Assembly (NCBI GenBank): GCA_002368155.1
Contig: AP018180.1
Span: forward strand, 2,761,947 to 2,825,946
Direction of reading: 5' to 3'
From: Nostoc carneum NIES-2107
Lineage (GTDB): Bacteria > Cyanobacteriota > Cyanobacteriia > Cyanobacteriales > Nostocaceae
Length of the DNA stretch: 64,000 nucleotides
Part shown: positions 8,637 to 17,778 of the stretch, piece after piece
Layout: every line of letters starts with the position of its first letter
Position numbering within the stretch: position 1 is the stretch's first letter
Made by a program: the position numbers and the translations under genes
The notes under the pieces: generated by a model
Database searches by the model: none
Told to the model about the DNA's origin: nothing
Seen by the model: the letters and a program-made list of their open reading frames with translations, nothing else

Positions 8637-9470
8637 ATGATTAAAGATATAACACGCCGCAACTTTATCGCAACTGCTACCCTTGCTACAGGTTTTGCTT
8701 TAGCAGTGCAGCCTGTGAGTGCGAAAGTCATTACCACCGATACCAAAGGATTAGTCGCGGGTGCGGTGAAAATACCTGTACAAGATGGTGACATTCCAGC
8801 TTATAGGGCACAGCCAGCAACAGGAAGTAATTTTCCGATAGTGCTGGTAATTCAAGAAATTTTTGGCGTACACGAGCATATTCAAGATGTTACCCGTCGT
8901 TTTGCCAAGTTAGGATATTTAGCGATCGCACCCGAATTATTTATTCGTCAGGGTGATGTGTCAAAATTAAGCAACATTGATGAAATTCGCCCTATAGTAG
9001 CAAAAGTTCCCGACGCTCAGGTACTATCTGACCTTGATGCTACTGTAGCTTGGGCTGTTAAATCTGCAAAGGGAAATGCTAACAGGTTAGGAATTACGGG
9101 TTTTTGCTGGGGTGGAAGGATTGTCTGGTTATATGCAGCACATAATCCTCAAGTTAAAGCAGGTGTAGCGTGGTATGGCAGATTAGTTGGTGATGCGACA
9201 GAACTGCAACCCAAGTATCCCATTGATATTGCCTCAACCCTAACAGTTCCCGTACTGGGACTGTACGGTGGTAAAGATACAGGCATTCCATTAGATACTG
9301 TAGAAACAATGCGCGATCGCCTCAAGTCTAGCAGCAGCAAATCTGAAATCATCGTTTATCCCGACGCACCCCATGCTTTTTATGCCGATTATCGCCCCTC
9401 CTATCGCGAAAAAGAAGCAAAAGAAGGCTGGAAAAAGCTCCAGGCTTGGTTTAAACAGCATGGTGTCTGA
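8637..9470 (+). CDS. Dienelactone hydrolase family protein with Tat signal
   Basis: A 277-residue alpha/beta hydrolase. The N-terminus [19 protein letters not shown] (residues 6-24) is a twin-arginine signal, so the protein is likely exported folded. The catalytic triad is Cys157 (GFCWGG), Asp214 (YGGKD) and His247 (DAPHAFY), the order typical of dienelactone hydrolases. [10 protein letters not shown] near residue 73-82 carries the usual substrate-pocket Glu. It would cleave dienelactones or related esters; the natural substrate in cyanobacteria is not established. A hairpin follows at 9500-9522. Confidence 0.88.
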   Translation: MIKDITRRNFIATATLATGFALAVQPVSAKVITTDTKGLVAGAVKIPVQDGDIPAYRAQPATGSNFPIVLVIQEIFGVHEHIQDVTRRFAKLGYLAIAPELFIRQGDVSKLSNIDEIRPIVAKVPDAQVLSDLDATVAWAVKSAKGNANRLGITGFCWGGRIVWLYAAHNPQVKAGVAWYGRLVGDATELQPKYPIDIASTLTVPVLGLYGGKDTGIPLDTVETMRDRLKSSSSKSEIIVYPDAPHAFYADYRPSYREKEAKEGWKKLQAWFKQHGV

Positions 9471-9499
9471 TTTTTAAGGGAAAAAACACATTTTTCGTA

Positions 9500-9522
9500 G
9501 GGGTTTAGCACTGCTAAACCCT
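9500..9522 (+). terminator. Hairpin after the dienelactone hydrolase gene
   Basis: GGGTTTAGCA at 9501-9510 pairs with TGCTAAACCC (9512-9521) around a one-base loop. It lies 30 bp after the stop codon but lacks a following T-run, so it may be a repeat rather than a true intrinsic terminator. Confidence 0.45.
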
Positions 9523-9704
9523 GCATAGCACGGAGCTATTAAAGTGAATTTGGGCGATCGCATCTTTTCACCAAAAATTATTGGTGACTCGATAGGCGAT
9601 GTATACGACGGGTTAAGCCGACGCGCAATTTATATCTTGCAGATACGATTAAACCCTTGTAACACAACCTTTTTGAATCTCTGTGAATATATTCGAGGGA
9701 GATG

Positions 9705-10145
9705 TCAACCTTGTGGTGTCCATTTGCGAGTGCATTTCAAAACATCGCCTTCGATTGTGTAATCACATTTGGCCAAAAAGCTTTGCCCTAAAAGACCAAT
9801 TGAAGTTTCTGGTGCGATCGCTACGTTAACATTATTCACTTGAGCGCCACCAACTTCTACCGACTTCACCATACTGACAGGCCAAACCACTACTTGGTTA
9901 TTTGCTACCGTAAACGGTATTGCACCCATTGCTTCTACTTTCAAAGCATTAGCCATTTTTGGAGTAATGATTGTCATATCGGCCCCTGTATCCAAAATCA
10001 TCGGAAACGTCTGATTTTGATTGAATGTGACATTGACAATTATTCCTCCATTCCCCGATCTGTTAATTTTTGCTGGCCCTCTTTGGGGAAGATGGATAGT
10101 CAGTGCTATCAATATCAGAAATAAAGGAAGTGCAAGAGCTTCCAT
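9705..10145 (-). CDS. Retropepsin-like aspartic protease
   Basis: A 146-residue protein with an N-terminal hydrophobic anchor (LALPLFLILIALTIHL, residues 3-19) and a single retropepsin domain. The catalytic motif is LDTGADMTII, with Asp52, and GLLGQSFLAKCDYTI near residues 115-130 is the second conserved block. Such clan AA proteases act as homodimers, each subunit giving one Asp. The anchor puts the active site outside the cytoplasmic membrane. Targets are unknown in cyanobacteria. The gene stands alone; the next gene upstream is a transposase relic. Confidence 0.8.
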   Translation of the reverse strand: MEALALPLFLILIALTIHLPQRGPAKINRSGNGGIIVNVTFNQNQTFPMILDTGADMTIITPKMANALKVEAMGAIPFTVANNQVVVWPVSMVKSVEVGGAQVNNVNVAIAPETSIGLLGQSFLAKCDYTIEGDVLKCTRKWTPQG

Positions 10146-10312
10146 ATATTTACCTCAATTTGACTTGAAAATGAGGTTTGTAGATTACCATTTTTTCTCA
10201 GAAAACACACGAAGTTTTCAGTAAAATTTTCATCTACCCTAAGTTATAAATTCTTAACATAAACCTCGTCTAGAGCGCCGGTCGAGTAGAGAGTATTGAC
10301 AAATTAAAAAGA

Positions 10313-11215
10313 CTATGAAACAGGAATGAGCGACGAATTTTCTGGTGTAATGTGGGACATACGAGCCAGAACATGAAGATTGTGAACAACAGCCATTCTG
10401 CGGAGATCAAAAAGATTTTTCCGCAGACCAAGATAGCGAGCTTGGTCTCCTTGCCAGTAACCAATATGAGCTAAAGAATGCTCAACACTGATAGGTTGAC
10501 GGAGTGGAGCGCGTCCTGCAAAAGAAGTTTGACGCTCTCGGAGTTCAAACAGTAAAGATTCATCAGGGTGAATGGAAATGGTTCGACCATGTTTGCTCTT
10601 TGTGCATTGAGTACGTAGAGGACAAGTAAGACATTCATGTTCTGGAAAGTGGACAATACCGCCTTCATGAAAGGGCAAACTGATACCATTTGGGCAGCGG
10701 ATGAGAGAATTGTCCCATATGATATTAACAGGGCACGGAATTTTACTAGCGTTCCTTTGCTGAATGGGGCTTTTTCGCAATCAAGACAATCTAAAACTAG
10801 CTGCCATCTTCTATCCATTTCTATGGCTTCTATTGCCTCATCATCTGAACAGGACTGTATATGCTTGAAGGATAATAAACAGTGCCAATTGTGCTGGTGG
10901 CACCGGGGACAATCCAACGCTACTATCTTTAAAAATTTTGGACAATTCTAAACCCCATCTACTTTGAAACCCCTAGTTTTTTCCGAATAGAATTTGGCAA
11001 TAAAATCCTATTCTCTTCCCTGTTCCCTGTTCCCTGTTCCCTTTTGAAAAACTACAGTTCTCAACTTGGATGAGGTTTAATTGAAAATCTGAATCAAATA
11101 GTTCGTGGCGGATCTGCCGCAAAAACACAAATAGCTTGGCTTTACGTATACGTTTTACTACTGTTGACTCTTTGGGTGATAACTCGATGGGAGGTTGCCA
11201 GATTGGTGGACGCAT
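10313..11215 (-). pseudogene. IS1182-type transposase, shattered
   Basis: Three collinear pieces of one transposase are in different frames. The start at 11215 gives MRPPIWQPPIELSPKE and KAKLFVFLRQIRHELFDSDFQ. After junk containing a CCCTGTT heptamer tract (about 11020-11042), homology resumes around 10900 with SDDEAIEAIEMDRRWQLVLD and FSKGTLVKFRALLIS. A central deletion and frame change lead to the C-terminal zinc-like and DDE end (CPNGISLPFHEGG, CLTCPLRTQCT, SVEHSLAHIGYWQGDQARYLG) up to the stop at 10313. The element is dead, with most of the catalytic core missing. Confidence 0.85.
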
Positions 11216-11435
11216 TTTATACTCCTTATTCTTTAACCCTCATTTAGTTTATTTGTACTACTTTGTCCACATCTTCCTACCTCTTTGTCAATATTTAGAT
11301 GCGTTTGCCCTGTTTCGCCAACCTATTTATTTTTGCAAAAACTTACAATAAAACCACACAAATTCAGAGATATCTCCCTTATTATCTGTATAAATAGCAG
11401 CTTTAATGGAATTGTCAATTTAAATCGACAGTCCA

Positions 11436-12035
11436 ATGTTACAAACCAACCGTAAATTGAACCAATTATTTTTAGCTGCTGTATTTTTAGTATTAGTAGA
11501 AACACTGAGTAATCCAAAAGTTGAAGCAAAACCGATAAACAATCTTCAGCAATTACCCACATCAAGCATCATTGCAGCCGCACCAACATGGCAAGAATTT
11601 TCTTCATCTGAAGGAAAATTTTCTGTGCTTTTTCCTAATGGACAAGTAGAAGATATATCTCCGCCTGAAAATTCTAATTCCTCAGGTATTAAATCTTTAA
11701 AAATGCACGGTGTTAATGGAGGTAAAAATGCTTTTGTTGTGGGATATGCAGACTTTAGCATTGATGTCAGCCAGGTAGCTCCGGGAGCATTAATCGATGC
11801 TTTTCTAGAAGGGATGTTAGAAAATGAAAGCAAGTTATTGAGTCAAAAAAATATTCAGGTTGAAGAATATCCCGGTAAAGAAATTAAAGTCAAAGATGAA
11901 AAAAATGGCACGATTTATAACAGTCGCTTTTTTCTGGTTGGACAGAAAATATATTTTATGATGGTTGGTAGTATAGAAACTCCTGAAATTAGCGATACGC
12001 AAAAGTTCTTCAACTCTTTCCAGTTGATTAAGTAA
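11436..12035 (+). CDS. Secreted hypothetical protein, 199 residues
   Basis: Residues about 9-31 form a signal peptide (LFLAAVFLVLVETL, then KVEAKP). The mature domain begins WQEFSSSEGKFSVLFPNGQVEDISPP and ends in FFNSFQLIK, a pattern common in cyanobacterial extracytoplasmic proteins of unknown function that bear a single alpha/beta domain. FSVLFP...FNSFQ resembles PsbP-like or lipoprotein-type folds, but I cannot assign it. The gene is followed by a strong hairpin at 12068, so it is probably monocistronic. Confidence 0.75.
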   Translation: MLQTNRKLNQLFLAAVFLVLVETLSNPKVEAKPINNLQQLPTSSIIAAAPTWQEFSSSEGKFSVLFPNGQVEDISPPENSNSSGIKSLKMHGVNGGKNAFVVGYADFSIDVSQVAPGALIDAFLEGMLENESKLLSQKNIQVEEYPGKEIKVKDEKNGTIYNSRFFLVGQKIYFMMVGSIETPEISDTQKFFNSFQLIK

Positions 12036-12067
12036 TGCCAATTTAAGAACAGAATGTGACGGATAAG

Positions 12068-12093
12068 AAGGGCACAGCAATGCTGTGCCCTTT
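12068..12093 (+). terminator. Strong hairpin between two co-directional genes
   Basis: AAGGGCACAGCA pairs perfectly with TGCTGTGCCCTT, giving a 12-bp stem with no loop bases to spare, followed by TTGAATTAT. It sits 33 bp after the preceding stop. Two upstream in-frame ATGs of the next gene (12056 and 12080) lie before or inside the stem, which argues for a later start of that gene. Confidence 0.6.
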
Positions 12094-12139
12094 GAATTAT
12101 AGGCAAAAAATGTCCAAACAGTATGGTAAACTGAGGTTT

Positions 12140-13042
12140 ATGTTTCCAAGTTTTTTACCTACAGCCGTTGGGCAACTAAAAGAACCTGCCGCGATCGCAC
12201 TTGCTCAAAGTATTCAATCTCAGGCGATCGCAACTCCTCTGGCTAATCAACCAATCAATACTACCTATGTACATCAAGGTAGTGGTGGTGTACCAATTTT
12301 ATTAATTCATGGCTTTGATAGTTCAGTTTTAGAATTCCGGCGACTACTGCCATTATTAGCCGCAGAAAATGAAACTTGGGCTGTGGATTTATTGGGTTTT
12401 GGTTTTACAGAAAGATTGTCTGGGATTAACTATAGTCCCACTGCAATTAAAACCCATATTTATTATTTTTGGAAAACACTAATTAACCAACCTGTAATTT
12501 TGCTCGGTGCATCAATGGGTGGTGCAGCAGCAATTGACTTTACACTGACTTATCCTGAAGCGGTGAAAAAACTAGTATTAATGGATAGTGCAGGTTTGCA
12601 GGGTGGTTCACCATTAAGCAAATTCATGTTTCCCCCTTTGGATTACTTCGCCACAGAGTTTCTGCGTAATCCCAAAGTCCGCGATCGCATTTCTCGCGCA
12701 GCTTATAAAGCTCAACAATTGGTAACAAATGATGGTGTAGATTGTGCCGCACTACACCTACAAATGCCAAGCTGGAGTCAAGCTTTAATTGCTTTTACTA
12801 AAAGTGGTGGTTATCGCGCTTTTCGATTTAAAAAATTAGCAGAAATTCAGCAGCCTACACTTATTTTATGGGGTGATGACGATAAGATTTTGGGTACTAA
12901 AGATGCTCAAAGATTTAAAGGTGCAATTCCCCACAGTCAACTTGTATGGATACAAGATTGTGGACATCTTCCTCACCTAGAACAACCACAAATCACCGCC
13001 AAAAATATTTTAGAATTTGGCAGCAATACCCCTGAATTTTAA
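12140..13042 (+). CDS. Alpha/beta hydrolase
   Basis: About 300 residues with a Ser-nucleophile fold. HGFDSS is the oxyanion loop, GASMGGAA the nucleophile elbow, GDDDKI the acid and CGHLPHLEQP the catalytic His. GFGFTERLSG and the small cap resemble lipase/haloperoxidase-type hydrolases. The frame is open back to 12056, but the region before 12093 is a hairpin. The ATG at 12140 (MFPSFLPTAVGQL, TGAGG just upstream) is preferred, and 12110 (MSKQYGKL) is the alternative. Substrate unknown; cytosolic. Confidence 0.82.
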   Translation: MFPSFLPTAVGQLKEPAAIALAQSIQSQAIATPLANQPINTTYVHQGSGGVPILLIHGFDSSVLEFRRLLPLLAAENETWAVDLLGFGFTERLSGINYSPTAIKTHIYYFWKTLINQPVILLGASMGGAAAIDFTLTYPEAVKKLVLMDSAGLQGGSPLSKFMFPPLDYFATEFLRNPKVRDRISRAAYKAQQLVTNDGVDCAALHLQMPSWSQALIAFTKSGGYRAFRFKKLAEIQQPTLILWGDDDKILGTKDAQRFKGAIPHSQLVWIQDCGHLPHLEQPQITAKNILEFGSNTPEF

Positions 13043-13044
13043 AA

Positions 13045-13080
13045 ACGTAGGATGCGTTACGCTGGCGCTAACGCATCCAT
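13045..13080. repeat. GTAGGATGCGTTA palindromic repeat, copy 1
   Basis: ACGTAGGATGCGTTA and TAACGCATCCAT flank CGCTGGCGC. Related hairpins lie at 16221 and 37932, and the inner half of the MITE in the WD40 gene (963-1053) has the same arms with GGGTT in place of GCGTT. Confidence 0.7.
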
Positions 13081-13272
13081 AAATTTTCACCAGAAAGGTG
13101 CGTTACAGCTACGCCTCACACACCATTTAATACTTGTCGGTTAAGGGGAAAAGGGGCAAGAAAAAACCTTTACCCCTTACCTTTTCACCTTTCCCCCAAA
13201 CCAAATTCCGAGTTGAAAATCCTTAACCGAGCAGTATTGACACACCCTTTTATATAGACACGGGAAGCATTA

Positions 13273-13872
13273 TCAATCAAGCAACCACATCTGCGAAGAA
13301 CTATCTTCTGGTTCATCTGGTTGTGTTATCGCCAATCTTTCCGACGACCTATGTGATTTTCTATAATAATCTTGAGTATGGCTAGGTCTAACTGGTTTAT
13401 AACTTTCCTGTTGTTGTTTTAAAGCATTACTTTGAGCTACAAGCTGAGAATTAGCTTCTACAAACTTTTCTTGTTCAGCTTTCAAAGAATTAATTTCTTC
13501 TATTAGCTTCGAGTTAGATTCTGCTAAATGTAAAGCAGCTTGTTTAGCTTCCTCAAGTTCTTTAGTTAGCTTTGTAGCTAATGCTTTTTGTTCAGATACA
13601 GATGATTCTAAATCTGCAACTTGTTTTTGGAGGTTGGTTTCTGTGGCGTGAGATTTGTCCAGACTTTCTTTTAGCTCTTTAATAGTATTTTCTAAATCAG
13701 CCTTGGTGGGTGCGGAACGCCTAGCTGTAGTTGATGACTCTGGTGTCTGCGTTGGTGTTTCCTCTACTTCGCTAACAGCTTCAGCATTTACCTCAATCGC
13801 TGTTTCACCTTCAGATGGCGTAAATTTTTGTGCTTCTTCTTGTAATAAATCAGATAGACGTTTTTTAACCAT
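13273..13872 (-). CDS. Coiled-coil partner of ParA, candidate McdB (type 2)
   Basis: A 199-residue protein starting at [15 protein letters not shown] lies five bases before this ATG, so the 27 upstream in-frame bases are not used. Order of parts: basic start, acidic/Thr-Ser-rich disordered segment (20-50), a long Gln/Glu/Lys coiled coil (about 55-155, [17 protein letters not shown] onward), then a polar tail ending MWLLD. The start overlaps the ParA stop by 8 bp, showing translational coupling. Known type 2 McdB proteins are small, low-complexity, coiled-coil partners of a ParA with an invariant Trp near the C-terminus; this one has Trp four residues from the end. Assignment is by architecture and context. 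Confidence 0.65.
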   Translation of the reverse strand: MVKKRLSDLLQEEAQKFTPSEGETAIEVNAEAVSEVEETPTQTPESSTTARRSAPTKADLENTIKELKESLDKSHATETNLQKQVADLESSVSEQKALATKLTKELEEAKQAALHLAESNSKLIEEINSLKAEQEKFVEANSQLVAQSNALKQQQESYKPVRPSHTQDYYRKSHRSSERLAITQPDEPEDSSSQMWLLD

Positions 13873-14503
13873 TATTCCTCCAATCAAGCTGTAATTCATT
13901 AGCTACACGACGATAGTCTAACTGCGCTTCCAGTGCGTGTTTACCTCGCCATTGAGTAATCGCCACACCCTCTAGTGCTGCTCTCTCATGCGCTTTATAG
14001 GCGCGGATAAAGGTTTTACAAGCGGGGATTCCTAATCGCGTGAGGGTGTTTTGCGCCTCAACTGCTTCCCCAATACTCCGCGGATCGACTTTGGTAAGCA
14101 GCACCCGATGGGGAACTCCCAAAGGAATGACAGCTTTTCTGACTGTCTCAATTAAGACGGTTAGATCCATTGGTGCTGGGGGTGTGGGTAAAACGAGATA
14201 ATCTGCGATCGCTACTACCGTCGCCAATGCTTCAGAGTGCAGCGCCGGAGGCGTATCCACTATTACTAAATCGTAACCTGTTAGCTTTCTTAAATCACCT
14301 AAAAGTTGCGGATTTGTTTCTTGAGATAGATCAAACCCCATACCGTTCTGATTGCGCCCAAACCACCAACTGGCAGAACCTTGAATATCTGCGTCAATCA
14401 GAATTACATTGTATTTTTGGGCAAAGTTTGCAGCCAGATTAACTGCGGTAGTCGTTTTACCGACACCTCCTTTACCGTTGAGTATAGCAATGATGTTTGG
14501 CAC
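13865..14503 (-). CDS. ParA-type ATPase, candidate McdA (type 2)
   Basis: A 212-residue deviant Walker ATPase. [10 protein letters not shown] (10-19) has the signature Lys11 and P-loop Lys16, [14 protein letters not shown] is the switch I/A' region, and VIVDTPPAL the Walker B. The protein lacks the N-terminal DNA-binding HTH of plasmid ParAs and is short, like McdA, MinD-like and other cargo-positioning ParAs. McdA forms nucleoid-bound gradients that space carboxysomes; type 2 versions keep the signature Lys seen here. It heads a two-gene operon with the coiled-coil protein. No parS-like site or ParB is nearby. A generic ParA of another cargo remains possible. Confidence 0.78.
   Translation of the reverse strand: MPNIIAILNGKGGVGKTTTAVNLAANFAQKYNVILIDADIQGSASWWFGRNQNGMGFDLSQETNPQLLGDLRKLTGYDLVIVDTPPALHSEALATVVAIADYLVLPTPPAPMDLTVLIETVRKAVIPLGVPHRVLLTKVDPRSIGEAVEAQNTLTRLGIPACKTFIRAYKAHERAALEGVAITQWRGKHALEAQLDYRRVANELQLDWRNNG
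13877..13881 (-). promoter_or_regulatory. Shine-Dalgarno site deciding the coiled-coil protein start
   Basis: GGAGG on the minus strand, inside the end of the ParA gene, five bases before the ATG at 13872. It supports the internal start and coupled translation of the pair. Confidence 0.75.
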
Positions 14504-14825
14504 TTTTTAACTTCCGACGCTGCCATATAAGAATATACTGCTTTGTGCCTCCACTATTTATTTTGCTAACACTTGCTTACAATTCCAAGCAGCCAGCAAT
14601 TTCTTTCGTCTTTTGCCAACACAAAAGACAAATGACCAAGGACTTATGACAGCCTAAATGTAAAAATTTACAATCTAGACGCACATCAGTTTAACTTTAT
14701 TCTAATAGAATTTGGCAATTAATTAGTAGCAAATACTCATATCTTGCGAGGGATTTTTCCGCCCTCAATATTAGAAAAACTTGTAACAATAAAAGCCGAA
14801 ACTTATCTCATCCTCGGAATTTTAT
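14504..14825. other. Intergenic, 322 bp, divergent promoters
   Basis: Separates the divergent ParA and P450 genes. AT-rich with no marked repeats or open frame; ATAGAATTTGGCAAT near 14705 also occurs at about 10988. Promoters for both genes are expected here but were not resolved. Confidence 0.4.
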
Positions 14826-16208
14826 ATGACACTCACTCACAGCTTACCTGATGGGCCAAAACTACCGCGTTGGCAAAGGCTTTTCAAGTTTGTGACTCAA
14901 CCAGTGCAATATTTAGAAGGTTTTGCCAAAATCTACGGTGATTCATTCACTGTTTGGAGTAAGGGTGCTAAGCATCTGGTATATTTTAGCCATCCCCAAG
15001 CGATAGAGGAGATTTTTACTGCCGATCAGAGTTATTTTCAGACTGGTGGGGGGGATGGAATTTTAAGATTGTTGTTAGGTGATAATTCTGTAATTTTACT
15101 TGATGGCGATCGCCACCAACGCCAACGGCAATTATTAACCCCTCCTTTTCATGGCGAAAGAATGCGGGCTTACGGCCAAGATATTCGTGAAATTGCTGAG
15201 CAAGTAAGTAATGAATGGCAGATTGGCAAACCTTTCAATATCCGTAACTCTATGCAAGAAATTACCTTGCGCGTCATTTTACGAGTAGTGTTTGGTTTGG
15301 ATGAAGGTGAGCGGTTTCAAGAACTGCGGCAATTGCTCAGTTCTTTGCTAGATTTTATCGGTTCTCCTATACTTTTTGCTTCCTTCTTGTTTAAATTTAT
15401 GCGACAAGATTTAGGTGCATGGAGTCCCTGGGGTCGGATAATCCGCCAACTACAAAAAATTGATCAATTAATTTATGCTTTGATTCAAGAACGTCGGGCT
15501 GAATCTAACCAAAATCGTCAAGATATCCTCAGTTTGATGATGGCGGCTCGTTATGAAGACGGACAACCAATGTCAGATTTAGAATTACGTGATGAATTAA
15601 TGACATTATTGGTTGCAGGACATGAAACTACTGCTTCTGCATTAACATGGGCTTTTTACTGGATTGATCAGTTACCAGAAGTGCAAGAAAAGTTACTACA
15701 AGAAATCGATACCCTTGGTGTCAATCCTGATGCGAGTAGCATTGCTAAGTTGCCTTATTTAACAGCAGTCTGTCAAGAAACATTGCGGATTTATCCAATT
15801 GTGATCAATGGTTTTCTTAGGGTGGCAAAATATCCAATTGAAATTATGGGGTACAAATTACCAGTCGGCACCCTAATTATACCTAGCATTTATTTAGCGC
15901 ATCATCGCCAAGAAATTTACCCAAATTCCAAACAATTTCGCCCAGAACGCTTTTTAGAAAGACAATTTTCACCTTATGAATATTTACCTTTCGGTGGCGG
16001 TAATCGTCGCTGTATCGGGTTAGCATTTGCCCAATACGAAATGAAAATTGTTTTAGGAACAATACTGTCGCATTTTCAAGTTTCATTAGTAAATAAACGT
16101 CCTGTGTCTCCTGTACGCCGTGGCTTAACCCTTTCCACACCCCCAGGATTGCGAATGATTGCAAGACCTCAAGTAAAGCGTGGAAATAGTTTAATTACTA
16201 ATTCGTAA
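14826..16208 (+). CDS. Cytochrome P450, CYP110-like
   Basis: A 460-residue soluble P450. I-helix oxygen-binding motif AGHETT at 264-269, the K-helix ETLR, the PERF region (FRPERFL) and the haem loop FGGGNRRCIG with Cys396 are all present. There is no N-terminal membrane anchor. The DGPKLPRWQRLF start and class B-like length match the CYP110 family that is characteristic of Nostoc-type cyanobacteria, members of which hydroxylate fatty acids or terpenes. Substrate and redox partner are not evident here: no ferredoxin or terpene synthase adjoins. Confidence 0.88.
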   Translation: MTLTHSLPDGPKLPRWQRLFKFVTQPVQYLEGFAKIYGDSFTVWSKGAKHLVYFSHPQAIEEIFTADQSYFQTGGGDGILRLLLGDNSVILLDGDRHQRQRQLLTPPFHGERMRAYGQDIREIAEQVSNEWQIGKPFNIRNSMQEITLRVILRVVFGLDEGERFQELRQLLSSLLDFIGSPILFASFLFKFMRQDLGAWSPWGRIIRQLQKIDQLIYALIQERRAESNQNRQDILSLMMAARYEDGQPMSDLELRDELMTLLVAGHETTASALTWAFYWIDQLPEVQEKLLQEIDTLGVNPDASSIAKLPYLTAVCQETLRIYPIVINGFLRVAKYPIEIMGYKLPVGTLIIPSIYLAHHRQEIYPNSKQFRPERFLERQFSPYEYLPFGGGNRRCIGLAFAQYEMKIVLGTILSHFQVSLVNKRPVSPVRRGLTLSTPPGLRMIARPQVKRGNSLITNS

Positions 16209-16220
16209 TTCGTAATTAAG

Positions 16221-16256
16221 ACGTAGGATGCGTTCGCCTTGGCGAACGCATCATTC
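16221..16256. repeat. GTAGGATGCGTT palindromic repeat, copy 2
   Basis: GACGTAGGATGCGTTCGCC and GGCGAACGCATC form a hairpin of 12 bp or more. It is preceded by an ATTCGTAATTCGTAATT heptamer tract (16198-16218) and lies between convergent genes, where it may also act as a terminator. Confidence 0.7.
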
Positions 16257-16266
16257 AATTGAGACA

Positions 16267-16857
16267 TTATCTAATATTTTGCTCACTTGCAAGACGTTCA
16301 TAATGTTCTTTATCCCGATACTTAATAGTTCTCATCGCTTGATTACCAACAATTGCTAAAGGCTCTACATTGCCAGTGACAACCGTACCCGCTGCGATAA
16401 TTGCGCCATCTCCAATTGTCACGCCGGGAACAATAAGAACATTGCCACCAATCCAAACATTGCGACCAATAACTACTGGTTTATGAATATAAACATTATA
16501 TTCATAGGGCAGTTCATTACTTTGATAATCATGATTTGCCGAGAGGATAACAACGTTAAATCCGATTGTACTATTATCGCCAATTGTGATTCCACCACGC
16601 CCATCTAATAAAACATCTGGGCCAATATAAACTTTATTTCCTAGAGAAACATTTTGTGGATGCTCAATTTTGATATCTCGCTTGAATCGCACATCTGCAC
16701 CACAAAATTTTAATTGCGGCTTCAGTTGTTGATGCTTATAACGCCTGATTTTATTTTCTAAGTATTCTCCCCACTTGACTAAACGGGGTACTAAATTTTG
16801 CTCTAATATTCGTTCCAATTTATTCGTTACTTTATTTTTTAACTGTTGCATAAACAT
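16267..16857 (-). CDS. Hexapeptide-repeat acetyltransferase
   Basis: A 196-residue left-handed beta-helix acyltransferase. After a helical N-terminus, hexapeptide repeats run from about residue 65 (IGPDVLLDGRGGITIGDNSTIG) to about 175 (VIGRNVWIGGNVLIVPGVTIGDGAIIAAGTVV). The loop His in LSANHDY is the usual catalytic base of the maltose/galactoside/WcaF-type acetyltransferases. It likely transfers an acetyl group from acetyl-CoA to a sugar. There are no polysaccharide genes adjacent, so the acceptor is unknown. Confidence 0.85.
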   Translation of the reverse strand: MFMQQLKNKVTNKLERILEQNLVPRLVKWGEYLENKIRRYKHQQLKPQLKFCGADVRFKRDIKIEHPQNVSLGNKVYIGPDVLLDGRGGITIGDNSTIGFNVVILSANHDYQSNELPYEYNVYIHKPVVIGRNVWIGGNVLIVPGVTIGDGAIIAAGTVVTGNVEPLAIVGNQAMRTIKYRDKEHYERLASEQNIR

Positions 16858-17062
16858 TCGCAGGATTTAGGAAACCAGACGGGTATTAAATTACCAGCCA
16901 TATTTGTTAGGTTTCCCAGAAAAATCTATTTTCTCCCAGATGCATCTGGGTTGCACTAAAAGCAGGGTAGAAACTATTCACTCATAGACTTCGCAATTTG
17001 CTAAGATAGCTGATATCTGGCCAGATTACCTTTTATGAATAAATATCGGCTCTTAACAATTC

Positions 17063-17365
17063 ATGCACATTATTACTCGTGCAAGACTTGCAGAATTTTG
17101 GGAAAAGCATTCTAATGCACAAACAAGTCTGCGATTATGGTACAAAATTACATCTTTAGCTCAATGGCAGAACTTTGTGGAGTTATGCCAAACTTTCCCT
17201 TCAGCAGATCAAGTTGGTAATCTGACAGTGTTTAACATCGGCGGTAATAACTATCGACTCATCACTTTGGTAGATTACAAGTACCAAAAAGTTTTTATCC
17301 GCCATGTCCTCACCCATGCAGAATATGATAAGGAGGATTGGAAAAATGACCCCTGGAACACATAA
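17063..17365 (+). CDS. higB: HigB-like toxin (mRNA interferase)
   Basis: A 100-residue protein of the HigB toxin family: ARLAEFWEKH at the N-terminus, the central WYKITS and TVFNIGGNNYRLITLVDYKYQ strands, and VFIRHVLTHAEYDKEDW at the end carry the family's conserved basic and aromatic residues. These toxins cut mRNA on the ribosome. It is the first gene of a pair and overlaps the antitoxin by 20 bp, the toxin-first order normal for higBA. Confidence 0.85.
   Translation: MHIITRARLAEFWEKHSNAQTSLRLWYKITSLAQWQNFVELCQTFPSADQVGNLTVFNIGGNNYRLITLVDYKYQKVFIRHVLTHAEYDKEDWKNDPWNT
17330..17336 (+). promoter_or_regulatory. Shine-Dalgarno site of the HigA gene
   Basis: AAGGAGG inside the 3' end of the toxin gene, nine bases before the ATG at 17346. 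It selects this start over an in-frame ATG at 17304 and gives the antitoxin a much stronger ribosome site than the toxin has. Confidence 0.7.
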
Positions 17366-17756
17366 AACTAAAAGCTATCTGGAATTACTTTACTCTTTCC
17401 CTCCTCGTCCCATCACTACCGAGGAAGAATTCTTAGCTATGCAAGAAGTAATCGATTCACTGATAGATAAAGGTGAGTTAACGACAGACGAACAAGACTA
17501 TATTAATGTTTTAGGTACTCTAGTTTACGAGTACGAACAAAAATATCATACTATAAAAGATATTTCTGGTGTGGAATTGCTTCAAGCCTTAATAGCTGAA
17601 TTTAATTTGCGGCAAAAAGATTTAGTTCCTATTTTTAAAACTGAATCTATCGTTTCGGCAGTTTTAAGTGGACAACGTCATCTTACAGTTAAACACATTA
17701 ACCAACTAGCGAAGTTTTTTCACATTTCTCCGGCTGCGTTTTTTGAGTCAAAATGA
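17346..17756 (+). CDS. higA: HigA-like antitoxin, HTH protein
   Basis: A 136-residue protein. The N-terminal half (PRPITTEEEFLAMQEVIDSL) is the toxin-binding helical segment of this antitoxin group, and the C-terminal half is an XRE-type helix-turn-helix (FNLRQKDLVPIFKTESIVS, then GQRHLTVKHINQLAKFFHI). It neutralises HigB and should repress the operon. The start at 17346 is set by a strong Shine-Dalgarno site. Confidence 0.85.
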   Translation: MTPGTHKTKSYLELLYSFPPRPITTEEEFLAMQEVIDSLIDKGELTTDEQDYINVLGTLVYEYEQKYHTIKDISGVELLQALIAEFNLRQKDLVPIFKTESIVSAVLSGQRHLTVKHINQLAKFFHISPAAFFESK

Positions 17757-17778
17757 AAATGATTGACTAACCTTTGTG

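Noticed and set aside
9544-9762. 72-codon plus-strand frame after the dienelactone hydrolase
   Set aside because: Starts at GTG without a Shine-Dalgarno site, overlaps the end of the convergent aspartic protease gene, and has no protein-like pattern.
14160-14503. ParA pair as a plasmid partition system marking an integrated plasmid
   Set aside because: No ParB with ParB/Srx domain, no parS-like repeats and no replication gene; flanks are ordinary chromosomal genes.
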